A DNA stretch of 14,723 nt from JADHUC01 sp964617665 (GTDB lineage Bacteria; Planctomycetota; Planctomycetia; Pirellulales; Pirellulaceae): positions 1 through 14,723 of the forward strand of contig CAZUAH010000340.1 in the NCBI GenBank assembly GCA_964617665.1, in the 5' to 3' direction. Shown piece after piece: positions 7,019-14,723 of the stretch; position 1 is the stretch's first letter, and each line of letters opens with the position of its first letter. The notes beneath the pieces were generated by a model, which worked only from the letters and a program-made list of their open reading frames with translations, was not told the origin of the DNA and made no database searches. Position numbers and translations under genes: made by a program.

Positions 7019-9442
7019 CTATTCCAGTAGGGCGTCAGTCTCTTCAAGCTTGAAACGGGTATTGGCCACGGAGTTCTTCTCCGGTCCCGGTCGGTATTTG
7101 ATGTACGTCGTTTCGACGATAGTGCCGTCCGGCAGGACTTCAAGGTCCGAGTAGCCGCAATCGGCGTTGCCTTTGCCCGGTACGTCTTCCTCCGTGCGTG
7201 CCGCGTTGTGTAGCAGTTTGATGCGATATTGACCTTCGCGCCCTTGGATGATGTCTTCGAATCGACCGACCCAGGCGACGTAGTGGCCGTACGTTGGGCT
7301 GGTTTTCGCCCTGTCTCGCATGGCCACCACGAGGCGGCCATCGGGTGCGTATCGCAACACGTGTCGGTCACCAGTCAGTGCCGCAGGCAGTTCGCGCGGT
7401 TTCCGCCAGGTCTTCGCATTATCGTCACTCACCGAGTATAACGAGTGATGGTGACGGCTATTCTCGCGCAGCAGCATCAGGAGTTGTTTGCCATCGGGAG
7501 ACCGCGTCACGGCGGGCTGTCCCCAGCGTGATGGGATCCGCAGGATGCGCCGTTCCCTGCTCCACGTCAGACCGCCGTCGCGCGATTCGCTTTGTGTGAC
7601 GTATCCAGGTAGATCCGACCACAGGACAAGACGCGTGCCTTCATCGAAGCTGAGAATGGTCTTCGGGGGCACTTCGCCTTGCAGCCCGTTCGGCTTCATG
7701 GGCGACCACGTCTTCCCGTTGTCCTCGGACACGGCTTGGTGCATGGGATACGGCGGTTTGCCTCCACGCCGCCAGTCGAGCCCGTCGGCAAATACAATCA
7801 ATCGGGCCACACCCAGCGGATCCACGAGTCGATGGATGGCCGGAGTGTTGGCCGTATCGTGCCAGTTGGCAGGCACATCCAGCGGGGCGGACCAGGTCTT
7901 GCCGCCATCATCGCTTCGCGACAGGGGGCCGACCAAGCGTGCATGATCGACGGTCCACGCTGTGAACATCGTCTTGCCATCGGGCAACAAAACGGTGTCG
8001 CAATGCCCGTGATAGACCTCTTCGGTGCCGCGAGCGACGATTGAATGCCGCTCGGTTTGGCCGGAGATATCGACTGTGGGAATGGTCACCTCTCGCAACG
8101 TGCCAAGCGTGGCGCCGGCAAACGTCGGCAGTTGTGCCACTTCGCGAGCCAGTGGGCGGCTGATCAGCATCTTGAGTTTCGATTTCGCACCGACCGGCTT
8201 CCGGGCAAGGATGTCCTCTTCGGTGAAGCGAGCCAAGAGGATTTCCCCATCGGTGGCTCGATTTCGGTCGTACGAGATGTAGATCGTTCCATCGGGCGTT
8301 TGGAAGCCATCGGGGTAGGAAATGCCCTTGCGCTCGTCGAGCATCAGCCCGCCTTTCCACGTCTTGCCCTCGTCTTCCGATAGCCACGCAGTCAGCTTGC
8401 TGCGGCCCTCGTGCGAGTCCATTGTCTCGCCGTGCTTGACCATGAAGACACGGCCCGAGGCGAGGCGGCGAATGTGGAATCGGGCCACGGGATGTTGGAT
8501 GCCTTTGGGGAAGGATGGCTCTGACCATGCCTTGCCACCGTCGGACGAGGTGCTCTGCATAACTCCCTTCCCGGTGCGGGCCAACATCCACAACGTGCCG
8601 TCCTTGCGTTCGACGATCATGTGCTCGTGCCAGTTGGGATTCGGAAACCGCACACAACCCCGCCGTTGCCATGTCGCGCCTTGATCTGTGGAGACAAACA
8701 CATTCGCCCCGCGAAGAGGGTCCAACTCCTTGAAGCATCCTTTGAAGGGTCCGAAGCCTTCACGTTGATCAAGTGATATGGGCATCATCCATTCGCCCGT
8801 CGAAAGCACGGTGGGCTTGTTCAGCGTGACTCCGTGCCATATGCGTCGCGGCTTGGACCAGGCAGGCTCTTTCGCATCCGGGTTTTCGCAAACGCTGACC
8901 CACACACCGGCGCGCCCGTCGAACATGTCCATCGACTGGTCGAAGATCAGCCACAGCCGGCCCAGCGGATCAGTCCATAGATTGCCCACCAACACGCTGC
9001 GTTCCCGCGGCAGGTCTTTGGAATGCGAGTCGATGACCAGGCACGGCGGCGACCAGTGCTCGCCGTCATCATCACTCGTGGCCAGCACAAAGAAGGCTTT
9101 GGGGCTGTCGCCGCCCGCGACCCAGCAGGCCCACAGACGCCCGCCTGGCGTGCGTTCGACGCCGATGGTCATGCCGTAATCCAGCCGATCGTAACCGTAC
9201 TCGGGCAATGGCGACGTGTTCAACTCGGGCGGTACCAGCGCCAAGTCGGCGATCTTCTCCATTGCCTCGATCTTGGGCGCGCCGTCCTCCTCTGATGCCG
9301 AAGACACAAAGCGAAGTTCCGGAGCATTGGCTGACTGCGAGAAGGCTGGCGACGTCATCGTGAAGACTGCCATCACACAGAGGGTTGTTCCCCCAGTCGC
9401 GGCGGAGATGAACGACACGACTTCTGACTTCTGATACGGCAT
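7019..9442 (-). CDS. Secreted tandem-domain sialidase family protein (two BNR propellers)
   Basis: Predicted exported 807-residue protein with two sialidase-type beta-propellers in one chain, about residues 85-415 and 465-800. Residues 1-36 are a Sec signal ending near AFSQ. Eight Asp-box motifs are visible: SDDDGEHW (123), STDQGATW (251), SSDGGKAW (299) and SEDEGKTW (355) in the first half; SDDGGKTW (510), SEDNGKTW (572), SRDGGLTW (620) and the degenerate SDDNAKTW (672) in the second. Other propeller signatures are NWHEHMIVERKDGTLWMLART in the first half and GYSDLEVLPDGTIVETTYIKY near the end, the latter resembling the conserved tyrosine region of bacterial sialidases. A typical single-domain member is about 350-450 residues, so this is twice the usual size. 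The start ATG has only a weak upstream AGGG. The gene follows the DUF1501 gene by 126 bases and precedes the broken BNR gene by 13, suggesting co-transcription. The fold is well supported; the sugar substrate is not. Confidence 0.88.
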   Translation of the reverse strand: MPYQKSEVVSFISAATGGTTLCVMAVFTMTSPAFSQSANAPELRFVSSASEEDGAPKIEAMEKIADLALVPPELNTSPLPEYGYDRLDYGMTIGVERTPGGRLWACWVAGGDSPKAFFVLATSDDDGEHWSPPCLVIDSHSKDLPRERSVLVGNLWTDPLGRLWLIFDQSMDMFDGRAGVWVSVCENPDAKEPAWSKPRRIWHGVTLNKPTVLSTGEWMMPISLDQREGFGPFKGCFKELDPLRGANVFVSTDQGATWQRRGCVRFPNPNWHEHMIVERKDGTLWMLARTGKGVMQSTSSDGGKAWSEPSFPKGIQHPVARFHIRRLASGRVFMVKHGETMDSHEGRSKLTAWLSEDEGKTWKGGLMLDERKGISYPDGFQTPDGTIYISYDRNRATDGEILLARFTEEDILARKPVGAKSKLKMLISRPLAREVAQLPTFAGATLGTLREVTIPTVDISGQTERHSIVARGTEEVYHGHCDTVLLPDGKTMFTAWTVDHARLVGPLSRSDDGGKTWSAPLDVPANWHDTANTPAIHRLVDPLGVARLIVFADGLDWRRGGKPPYPMHQAVSEDNGKTWSPMKPNGLQGEVPPKTILSFDEGTRLVLWSDLPGYVTQSESRDGGLTWSRERRILRIPSRWGQPAVTRSPDGKQLLMLLRENSRHHHSLYSVSDDNAKTWRKPRELPAALTGDRHVLRYAPDGRLVVAMRDRAKTSPTYGHYVAWVGRFEDIIQGREGQYRIKLLHNAARTEEDVPGKGNADCGYSDLEVLPDGTIVETTYIKYRPGPEKNSVANTRFKLEETDALLE

Positions 9443-9568
9443 GCAGCACCCTAGGCTTGGTTCACGAACCCCTGGCGATCCAACGTGACATCTGGCTTCG
9501 TTTGACGACGCACGATGTTCGCCTGAAACACGACGTTTTGAGCAAGGTGCAGTATGACTGATCCCGGT
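9443..9568 (-). other. 126-base gap between DUF1501 and tandem sialidase genes
   Basis: I see no ORF, no convincing promoter hexamer pair and no stable terminator hairpin. A very short GGTT-CACG-AACC palindrome near 9460 is too weak to call. The gap could separate two transcription units or be simple leader sequence. Confidence 0.3.
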
Positions 9569-11017
<1,449 letters not shown>

Positions 11018-11029
11018 GGCAATCCCAGT

Positions 11030-13711
11030 CTAGTCAACAAACACAAACTCGTTCGTCATCAGCAGCGTGTGAGCGTATCGAGCCCAGGGATCGAGTGGAT
11101 CGGGGGCAGGACCACGAAAATCGGCCGCCGAGTCCCACTTGCTCGACGGGCTACCGTCGGCCGGAGCCAGCGTCGCGTGAATCATCCAGTGAAAGCTGTC
11201 GTGGTTCGGCCCCGCGATGCAATCGGTCACCAAGTCGACCGTCTCGCCGGCAGCCACGTCAATGCCATCGACCAGGGTGACCGTCTTGCCGTGCTTGGCC
11301 GTCCACTCTTTCATCGCTCCTGTTTCACCAAGGACCACGCGGCAACGCACGCCATCGCCCTGGTCCGACGAATGTTCCAGGCGTCCTTCGATCATTAACA
11401 CGCCGTCGGCAGGACAAACGAAACGGCGTACGGCCGAGTGCTGCAGATTATTGCCGGGATGTCCGCCGTCGCGGTTGAGGATAACCCAACCAAGTTTCGC
11501 GTCAGGCAGCGTCTCACCGCCCTGCCATGCCGTGCCCGTGAAGTGCGGTAGCGGCGTAAACGAAGTCACTCGATCCGCGTCGGCATCGTACTCTCCAAAG
11601 CCGTACTGCCATTGGCCCGACGGGGCCGGCTGCTGCTCGCCCTCTTTTGCCACCGCGTTCTTCAGGAAATTGCGGCCGAGGGCCATCTCCTCCGCAGTCG
11701 GCTCGCGTGCCAACGCAAACCGGTAGAGCCGTCGGATTCGTACGGTCTCATCGTCGGTCGCGTTTCGCCTAGCACGTCTGGCAAGGGCCTCGGCCTGCTC
11801 CATGGCAAAGGGGCTGTTCATCAGGTAGAGTGCCTGCTGGGGGACGGTCGTCCGAGGGCGTTCGGGGGTGTGCGTGTCCGGATTGGCGAAGTCGAATGTG
11901 CGGAACATGCCCGGCAGGTTTTGTCGCTCGATGAAGCCGTACACCGTGCGACGCGTGGGAAACGGCGACTTGGTCAATCGCACCGACGGTCCGCCCATCT
12001 TCGTGTCCAACGTGCCGGCCGCGGCCAGGATTGCATCGCGCATGGCCTCCAGGTCCAGCCGGCGTCGGTTCATACGCCACAAGAGCATGTTTTCGGGATC
12101 GGCTCGGCGGCCGTCAGGTCGGTCGTCGCTGGCCTGCTGATACGTGGCCGACGTGACGATTTGACGAATGAGCCACTTTGTCGACCATCCGTGTTCGATG
12201 AATTGGATGGTCAGGTGGTCAAGCAACGCAGGGTGGCTGGGCGGATCGCTGCGCACGCCAAAGTCGCTGGCCGTTCGCACCAGCCCGCGGCCGAACAGAT
12301 GAGTCCATACGCGATTGACCCACACCCGCGCTGTCAGCGGGTTGTCTTGCGAAGCGATCGCGCGGGCCATTTCCATCCGCCCGCTGCCCTGCCGGAACGG
12401 TTGCCGGTCGTCGCCGGAGAGGACGGCGAGAAACTGCCGCGGCACTTGGTCGCCCGGGTTCCGCGAGTTGCCGCGCAGGAAAATGCGCGGCTCGCGTGGT
12501 TTGGGCAGGTCGACCAGCATCAGCGGGCCGGGGCCATCCTTGGGCTCCTGGCAACTGGCGAACACACCATACAACGAGTAGTAGTCGGCCATGGGGACCG
12601 GATCGTACTTGTGATCGTGGCAGCGGGCACAGGTGACCGTCAGGCCCATTAGCCCGCGCGAGACGACGTCAATCCGATCGTCGATAATGTCATGCTGGTT
12701 ATTAATGAAACGGCGACCGAGCGTGAGGAATCCCATCGCTGGCAGCGACTCAGGATCGTCAAGTTGATCAGCAGCCAGTTGGGCAACGAGGAACTGATCG
12801 AAAGGCAAGTCGTCGTTCATTGCGCGAATCACCCAGTCGCGATAGGTGTACGCCTTCGGGTAATTGCGATCCTCGCGGAAGACGTAGCCCTTGGTGTCGG
12901 CATAGCGGGCGACGTCCAACCAGTAACGTGCCCAGCGCTCGCCGAGTTGCGGCGACGACAAAAGTCGATCGACCAACCTTGTCCAAGCCTCATAGGAAGC
13001 ATCGGCCTCCAACTCGGCCACCTGCTCGGCCGTTGGCGGCAGACCGATCAGGTCGAAGTAGAGTCTTCTGGCCAGCGACCTCGACAACGCACGCGGCGAT
13101 GGTTCCAAGTCCTCGCCTTCGAGCCGGGCCAAAACGAAGCGGTCGATCGCCCCGCGCGGCCAGTCTTCGTCGATCACTTCCGGCAACGTTTGCGGCTGTG
13201 GAGGCTGAAATGCCCAGTGGTCAACTCCCGTGGTTGCTGGACTTGGCTTGGCGATAGGGCTTTTCATCTCCGTGCGCGGATCGGGTGCGCCCATTGATAT
13301 CCAGGCGACGAAATCAGCGATCACGTTGTCAGGCAGCTTACCGTCCGGCGGCATCTCGTACGACTCGTAACGAAGGGCCTCGATCAGCAGACTCTCATTG
13401 GGCTTGCCCGGAACCACCGCCGCGCCGGAATCGCCCCCGCGAAGCAGGCCCGACTTCGTATCAAGCCGCAATCCGGCCTTGCGCTCCTTTTTGTTCTCGG
13501 AGTGGCACTTGTAGCATTTGTCGGCCAAAACCGGACGGATTCGTTTTTCGAAGAAGGTGACCTGGTCGGCCGTCGTCGCATCATCCGCCGAGCCAGCCCA
13601 GGACGGGCCCAACGTGCCTATGTAGATGCTGAGCAATGCCAACCCCGCTCGGTACGTCACTACGCCACAACGTCTTGGTCTGAAATGAGTCAACAACTTC
13701 AAGTTTCGCAT
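11030..13711 (-). CDS. PSCyt1-DUF1549-DUF1553 protein with shortened spacer
   Basis: Planctomycete-type cytochrome c / PSD1 protein, partner of DUF1501 proteins, probably periplasmic or membrane associated. The ATG at 13711 (893 residues) is preferred to a TTG at 13735: GAGG lies 7 bases upstream and the signal peptide (LALLSIYIGTLGPSWAGS) fits. A haem-binding CYKCH at 66-70 with a possible axial Met in YEMPPDGKL marks the PSCyt1 domain (about 50-145). DUF1549 spans about 180-390 and contains a second CARCH motif at 361-365. DUF1553 starts near 435 (GSGRMEMARAIASQDNPLTARVWVNRVW is split across its opening) and ends with the usual YAHTLLMTNEFVFVD. Two oddities: the DUF1549 end (VFASCQEPKD) runs straight into GPGPLMLVDLPKPREPRIF, where relatives usually have well over 100 spacer residues; and a beta-rich module (about 695-860) is inserted before the last DUF1553 helix. 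Family calls are firm, function unknown. Confidence 0.94.
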   Translation of the reverse strand: MRNLKLLTHFRPRRCGVVTYRAGLALLSIYIGTLGPSWAGSADDATTADQVTFFEKRIRPVLADKCYKCHSENKKERKAGLRLDTKSGLLRGGDSGAAVVPGKPNESLLIEALRYESYEMPPDGKLPDNVIADFVAWISMGAPDPRTEMKSPIAKPSPATTGVDHWAFQPPQPQTLPEVIDEDWPRGAIDRFVLARLEGEDLEPSPRALSRSLARRLYFDLIGLPPTAEQVAELEADASYEAWTRLVDRLLSSPQLGERWARYWLDVARYADTKGYVFREDRNYPKAYTYRDWVIRAMNDDLPFDQFLVAQLAADQLDDPESLPAMGFLTLGRRFINNQHDIIDDRIDVVSRGLMGLTVTCARCHDHKYDPVPMADYYSLYGVFASCQEPKDGPGPLMLVDLPKPREPRIFLRGNSRNPGDQVPRQFLAVLSGDDRQPFRQGSGRMEMARAIASQDNPLTARVWVNRVWTHLFGRGLVRTASDFGVRSDPPSHPALLDHLTIQFIEHGWSTKWLIRQIVTSATYQQASDDRPDGRRADPENMLLWRMNRRRLDLEAMRDAILAAAGTLDTKMGGPSVRLTKSPFPTRRTVYGFIERQNLPGMFRTFDFANPDTHTPERPRTTVPQQALYLMNSPFAMEQAEALARRARRNATDDETVRIRRLYRFALAREPTAEEMALGRNFLKNAVAKEGEQQPAPSGQWQYGFGEYDADADRVTSFTPLPHFTGTAWQGGETLPDAKLGWVILNRDGGHPGNNLQHSAVRRFVCPADGVLMIEGRLEHSSDQGDGVRCRVVLGETGAMKEWTAKHGKTVTLVDGIDVAAGETVDLVTDCIAGPNHDSFHWMIHATLAPADGSPSSKWDSAADFRGPAPDPLDPWARYAHTLLMTNEFVFVD

Positions 13712-13829
13712 CTCCGGCCCTCGCAAATGTCGCAACGTTGGGCCATTCTACGGAGTCGTGAAATGGCGGTCCAGTCTCACCACGAATGCGAAACTGAACG
13801 TAAGAAGAGCTTCCAGACAATTCTGCCTG

Positions 13830-14072
13830 TTACAGGGGACCGTGGCAGAGATGCGGACGCAACACGTCCTTGTGGGGAATGAGACCAGCAGCGGTCCCCG
13901 GGTCTCGCCGCGGCGACACTTTCGTCACGGAGATCCAGCCGTAGACCTCGCGGATCGTCCCCAAGAACGTTTGCTCGTTGGCGGCATATGACCGCGCGGC
14001 GGACGCCGCGACGATCGTCAGACCTGCGGTTCTGGATTTCTTCAGGAACGTTCTACGTGTGCCACGAGTCAT
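13830..14072 (-). CDS. 80-residue Tat-signal ORF, probable truncated oxidoreductase-type gene
   Basis: The ORF starts with a strong Shine-Dalgarno box and a textbook Tat signal: TRRTFLKK at residues 5-12, a hydrophobic GLTIVAASAA core and a cleavage-like RSYA-ANE. This signal closely resembles those of Tat-exported Gfo/Idh/MocA-type dehydrogenases of planctomycetes, but the nucleotide-binding glycine motif expected right after it is absent. What follows is about 50 residues (EQTFLGTIREVYGWISVTK, then a Pro/Arg/His-rich tail) that I do not recognise. Most simply, this is the start of a gene that lost nearly all of its body. A genuine small exported protein, or a frameshift I could not locate, remain possible. 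It sits 118 bases upstream of the DUF1549/DUF1553 start and may now act mainly as a leader for that operon. Confidence 0.6.
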   Translation of the reverse strand: MTRGTRRTFLKKSRTAGLTIVAASAARSYAANEQTFLGTIREVYGWISVTKVSPRRDPGTAAGLIPHKDVLRPHLCHGPL

Positions 14073-14078
14073 GGCAGT

Positions 14079-14085
14079 CTCCTTT
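14079..14085 (-). promoter_or_regulatory. Ribosome binding site of the Tat-signal ORF
   Basis: The minus strand reads AAAGGAG six bases before the ATG at 14072, close to the ideal sequence and spacing. It fixes the start of the small Tat ORF and shows that translation probably still initiates there. Confidence 0.75.
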
Positions 14086-14218
14086 GGCTGCTGATTCTGG
14101 CGTATGCGCGAACCTGAACGGGGCCAAGCAGCGCCGATGGTCGATTGTACTCGTTTACGCGGGGCATCATCATCTTCACTGTTTGCTTGGGATCACTTCT
14201 TGATCGTAGAGAAAGGAA
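14086..14218 (-). promoter_or_regulatory. Intergenic region, candidate promoter for the cluster
   Basis: This lies between the glycosidase stop and the Tat ORF. It holds no ORF. Two weak signals are visible: a TACAAT hexamer (minus strand, 14144-14149) that could be a -10 element but lacks a good -35 partner, and a perfect five-base dyad GATCA-AGAAG-TGATC (14191-14205) that could be a small operator or hairpin. Planctomycete promoters are poorly conserved, so this is a guess from position. Confidence 0.2.
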
Positions 14219-14239
14219 ACACCACAAGTCTCATGGTGT
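14219..14239 (-). terminator. Weak hairpin at the end of the glycosidase gene
   Basis: The minus strand forms ACACCA, a 9-base loop and TGGTGT, followed by a pyrimidine-rich TTCCTTTCTC. The stop codon of the glycosidase gene (14231-14233) lies in the loop. The stem is only six pairs and the T run is interrupted, so an intrinsic terminator is possible but not convincing. Confidence 0.2.
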
Positions 14240-14723
14240 CACTTCGATTGTGGTAGGTGATGGGTCGGCTGGCAGAGTCGTGGCTTTGCCGAAGATTTTC
14301 ACGGCAAGCGGTTTCGTGCCGGCCTTCTGAACCTTGAAGCGGACCTTGCCGTTCTGCTCCGCAGTTATGTCCAGCACGTATTCGTGAATGTGAATGGCGG
14401 TGATCTTTAGCGACGGCCAGTCCTTAGGTAGCCGCGGCTCCAAGGTGAAACCTTCGGTGGTCGGTTGAAAGCCGAGGAAGCCGTAAAGCATGAACTGCGG
14501 CACGAGCACGCTTTCTAGAAACTCTTGGTCGAGTCCGAGGCCGCCGGGCGTGCCACCACCCTGCAAGTTACCTCGTCCGGGTTTGGCGTAGTAGGCACGA
14601 TAGCCTCCCTCGCTCTGAACGATACGGAACCAATCGAGGATCTCCCGCAATCGTTGCCGCGCGTTATTGGGGCCCAGCGTCTTCAGTCGTGCCATCAAAT
14701 CGAAATAACTGAAGCCCAAAACG
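14231..14723 (-). CDS. C-terminal part of an alpha/alpha-barrel glycoside hydrolase-like protein (cut by window edge)
   Basis: The reading frame is open to the right edge, so this is the last 163 or so residues of a larger protein whose start lies outside. The first half (FDLMARLKTLGPNNARQRL, then ILDWFRIVQSEGGYRAYY and GGGTPGGLGLDQEFLESVLV) reads as the last helices of an alpha/alpha toroid like those of GH63, GH65, GH78 or GH95 enzymes; the acidic LGLDQEFLES segment is typical of the end of such barrels. The rest (PRLPKDWPSLKITAIHIHEYVLDITAEQNGKVRFKV) is a C-terminal beta-sandwich. The exact GH family cannot be assigned from this end alone. It is the most upstream gene seen, 158 bases before the Tat ORF and on the same strand, and fits the glycan-degradation theme. 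Confidence 0.72.
   Translation of the reverse strand, partial: VLGFSYFDLMARLKTLGPNNARQRLREILDWFRIVQSEGGYRAYYAKPGRGNLQGGGTPGGLGLDQEFLESVLVPQFMLYGFLGFQPTTEGFTLEPRLPKDWPSLKITAIHIHEYVLDITAEQNGKVRFKVQKAGTKPLAVKIFGKATTLPADPSPTTIEVTP

Noticed and set aside
7526..7545. RIP tripeptide (residues 635-637) in the tandem sialidase as a catalytic Arg motif
   Set aside because: In true sialidases this motif lies near the start of the propeller; here it is deep in the second domain, so the match is probably chance.
7908..8738. Second minus-strand open frame of 276 codons inside the tandem sialidase gene
   Set aside because: It is an out-of-frame shadow; the main frame carries the Asp boxes throughout.
11612..12652. 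Plus-strand open frame of 346 codons
   Set aside because: Antisense to the DUF1549/DUF1553 gene, with low-complexity Arg/Gly-rich translation and no ribosome binding site evidence.

Overview
This window most likely comes from a planctomycete (phylum Planctomycetota; a verrucomicrobial or lentisphaeral relative cannot be excluded). The main reason is the adjacent pair of a planctomycete-type cytochrome c / DUF1549 / DUF1553 protein and a Tat-exported DUF1501 protein, a hallmark of that superphylum. It sits among secreted BNR/sialidase-fold proteins and glycoside hydrolases. Every gene I can support lies on the minus strand, so transcription runs from high to low coordinates. All assignments come from reading the sequence and from recalled family knowledge; no database search was run.

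Layout in transcription order: (1) 14723-14231, the C-terminal end of an alpha/alpha-barrel glycoside hydrolase-like protein cut by the window edge; (2) 14072-13830, an 80-residue ORF with a strong ribosome binding site and a textbook Tat signal but almost no mature domain; (3) 13711-11030, a PSCyt1-DUF1549-DUF1553 protein whose central spacer looks deleted in frame; (4) 11017-9569, its DUF1501 partner; (5) 9442-7019, a secreted protein with two sialidase domains in tandem and eight Asp-box motifs; (6) 7005-5927, a BNR/sialidase-like gene broken by a frameshift just after its signal peptide; (7) 5837-4026, a protein with an N-terminal concanavalin-like domain and a C-terminal sialidase-like domain; (8) 3952-2618, an unfamiliar secreted protein that reads as a TIM-barrel with a beta-sandwich inserted in it; (9) 2494-101, a GH95 alpha-L-fucosidase-type enzyme with its catalytic residues intact.

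Gaps between genes are short (12, 13, 73, 88, 89, 118, 123, 126 and 158 bases), and no plus-strand gene is supported, so one or two co-transcribed units are likely. The shared theme is export: nearly all complete products carry Sec or Tat signals. The locus therefore looks like a periplasmic or surface set acting on complex, probably fucosylated glycans. No transporter, sulfatase, regulator, transposase, tRNA, rRNA or CRISPR array was seen.

I found no clearly new system. The most notable points are the double sialidase, the nested domains in the 444-residue protein and in the DUF1553 protein, and three neighbouring genes (Tat stub, DUF1549/DUF1553, broken BNR gene) that each appear to have lost internal sequence, which suggests either local gene erosion or an assembly problem.
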